40,136 nucleotides of DNA from Candidatus Pacearchaeota archaeon (GTDB lineage Archaea > Nanobdellota > Nanobdellia > Pacearchaeales > GW2011-AR1): positions 1 through 40,136 of the forward strand of contig JAAOYK010000026.1 in the NCBI GenBank assembly GCA_018221305.1. The letters are read 5' to 3'. This document shows, piece by piece, positions 39,816-40,136 of the stretch. The position numbers and the translations under genes were made by a program. Position 1 is the stretch's first letter, and every line of letters starts with the position of its first letter. Below the pieces are notes generated by a model. It was not told where the DNA came from, made no database searches, and saw only the letters and a program-made list of their open reading frames with translations.

Positions 39816-39965
39816 ATGGTTGAAGCATACTGTGTAAAGTGTAAGAAGAAAGTTGAAATGCAAAAAGGTAAGGAAACAACAACAAAACGTGGAACTCTAA
39901 TGATGAAAGGAAAGTGTCCAGATTGTGGAATTACGGTTTGCAGAATAATGGGCAAAAAGAAATAA
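39816..39965 (+). CDS. DUF5679 zinc-ribbon protein, 49 aa
   Basis: Too short for the ORF track. MVEAYCVKCKKKVEM and KGKCPDCGITVCRIMGKKK form a CxxC ... CxxC zinc ribbon with the spacing of the DUF5679 family of small archaeal proteins (function unknown, possibly RNA- or ribosome-associated). A strong AAGGAGGTC ribosome-binding site precedes the ATG, and CTATATAAAAT ~60 bp upstream is the promoter. Confidence 0.88.
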   Translation: MVEAYCVKCKKKVEMQKGKETTTKRGTLMMKGKCPDCGITVCRIMGKKK

Positions 39966-39993
39966 TTTTTTTTATTTTTTATTTTTTTATTTT
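39966..39993 (+). terminator. Oligo-T transcription terminator
   Basis: Immediately after the DUF5679 stop there are T runs of 8, 6, 7 and 4 separated by single A bases, the typical archaeal intrinsic terminator without a hairpin. The remaining bases up to 40057 contain a TATA-like TTTTTAAAT (~40013-40021) for the next gene. Confidence 0.75.
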
Positions 39994-40057
39994 AGTAAGA
40001 TTCTAGGTAAAGTTTTTAAATTAGCAAGTATCTAAAAGTTAGAGACCTCTTTAAAAG

Positions 40058-40136
40058 ATGAAAATTAAGATACATCAGGCATACAGAATAATAGTTGCTT
40101 TGGCTGACACAGAGCTAATAGGTCAATCCTTTGAGG
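40058..40136 (+). CDS. DUF424-family protein, N-terminal part
   Basis: An open frame runs off the right edge: MKIKIHQAYRIIVALADTELIGQSFE. The pattern of a short strand, then V-A-x-x-D-x-E-L-x-G-x-x-F, matches the start of the small archaeal DUF424 family, which is conserved but uncharacterised in archaea. Only 26 residues are in the window. Confidence 0.75.
   Translation, partial: MKIKIHQAYRIIVALADTELIGQSFE

Noticed and set aside
1-40136. CRISPR array, IS element, rRNA or integrase attachment site
   Set aside because: No regularly spaced repeats of 24-40 bp, no transposase or integrase reading frame and no rRNA-like stretch seen; the only tandem repeats are the 15-bp coding minisatellite and short operators.

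Overview
The window is A+T-rich archaeal chromosome. Archaeal markers are TBP, MCM, aIF2-beta, ribosomal protein L15e, an RPA32-like protein, an ATP-dependent DNA ligase, a geranylgeranyl-reductase-like flavoprotein, TATA-box promoters with leaderless starts, and a tRNA-Gly split by a bulge-helix-bulge intron. Compact proteins, many small membrane proteins with a T-G-x-A-V motif and few ordinary metabolic genes suggest a DPANN-type lineage (Woesearchaeota/Pacearchaeota-like). That placement is inference.

Layout: (1) 1-2347 (-): the 5' part of an unknown ~PEP-utilising-like protein and methionyl-tRNA synthetase. (2) 2382-8538 (-): the most interesting region, five overlapping genes, in transcription order a ClpX-like AAA+ unfoldase, a small candidate ubiquitin-like protein (Ubl) ending in Gly-Gly plus a six-residue tail, a candidate E2-like protein, a JAMM/JAB isopeptidase and a double-ThiF E1-like activating enzyme. 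A divergent winged-helix regulator (8743-9615) faces it across a promoter region with two palindromes one helical turn apart. (3) 9637-19506 (-): a tightly packed ~10 kb operon of 13 genes: ABC exporter, MFS transporter, four GNAT acetyltransferases, an aminoglycoside-phosphotransferase-like kinase, a nucleotidyltransferase, a nucleoside phosphorylase, three phosphatase-type enzymes and a P-loop kinase. It is preceded by a ~230 nt leader that can fold extensively. (4) 19841-22422: small orphan ORF, membrane-anchored PIN nuclease, its small membrane paralogue, and an unknown protein. (5) 22490-25977: TrmB regulator, tRNA-Gly(CCC), DUF7768-like protein, and an AbrB / small membrane protein / MFS operon with duplicated GTATATAC operators. 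(6) 26012-28199: metzincin, an endonuclease V homologue with altered catalytic residues, a zinc-ribbon/Hsp20-like protein. (7) 28244-40136: mainly informational genes (tRNA-Ile, L15e, DNA ligase, TBP, MCM, RPA32-like, aIF2-beta, DUF5679, DUF424) interspersed with unknowns.

Working model for region 2 (inference): JAMM protease trims the Ubl to expose Gly-Gly, the E1 adenylates it, the E2-like protein transfers it, and the ClpX-like unfoldase acts on the modified proteins. The unfoldase lacks the ClpP-docking IGF loop, so it may work without ClpP, either as a remodeller or with another protease. This would be a minimal archaeal ubiquitin-like unfolding or degradation system with a bacterial-type unfoldase. 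I know of no described system with this exact five-gene set, but I could not search.
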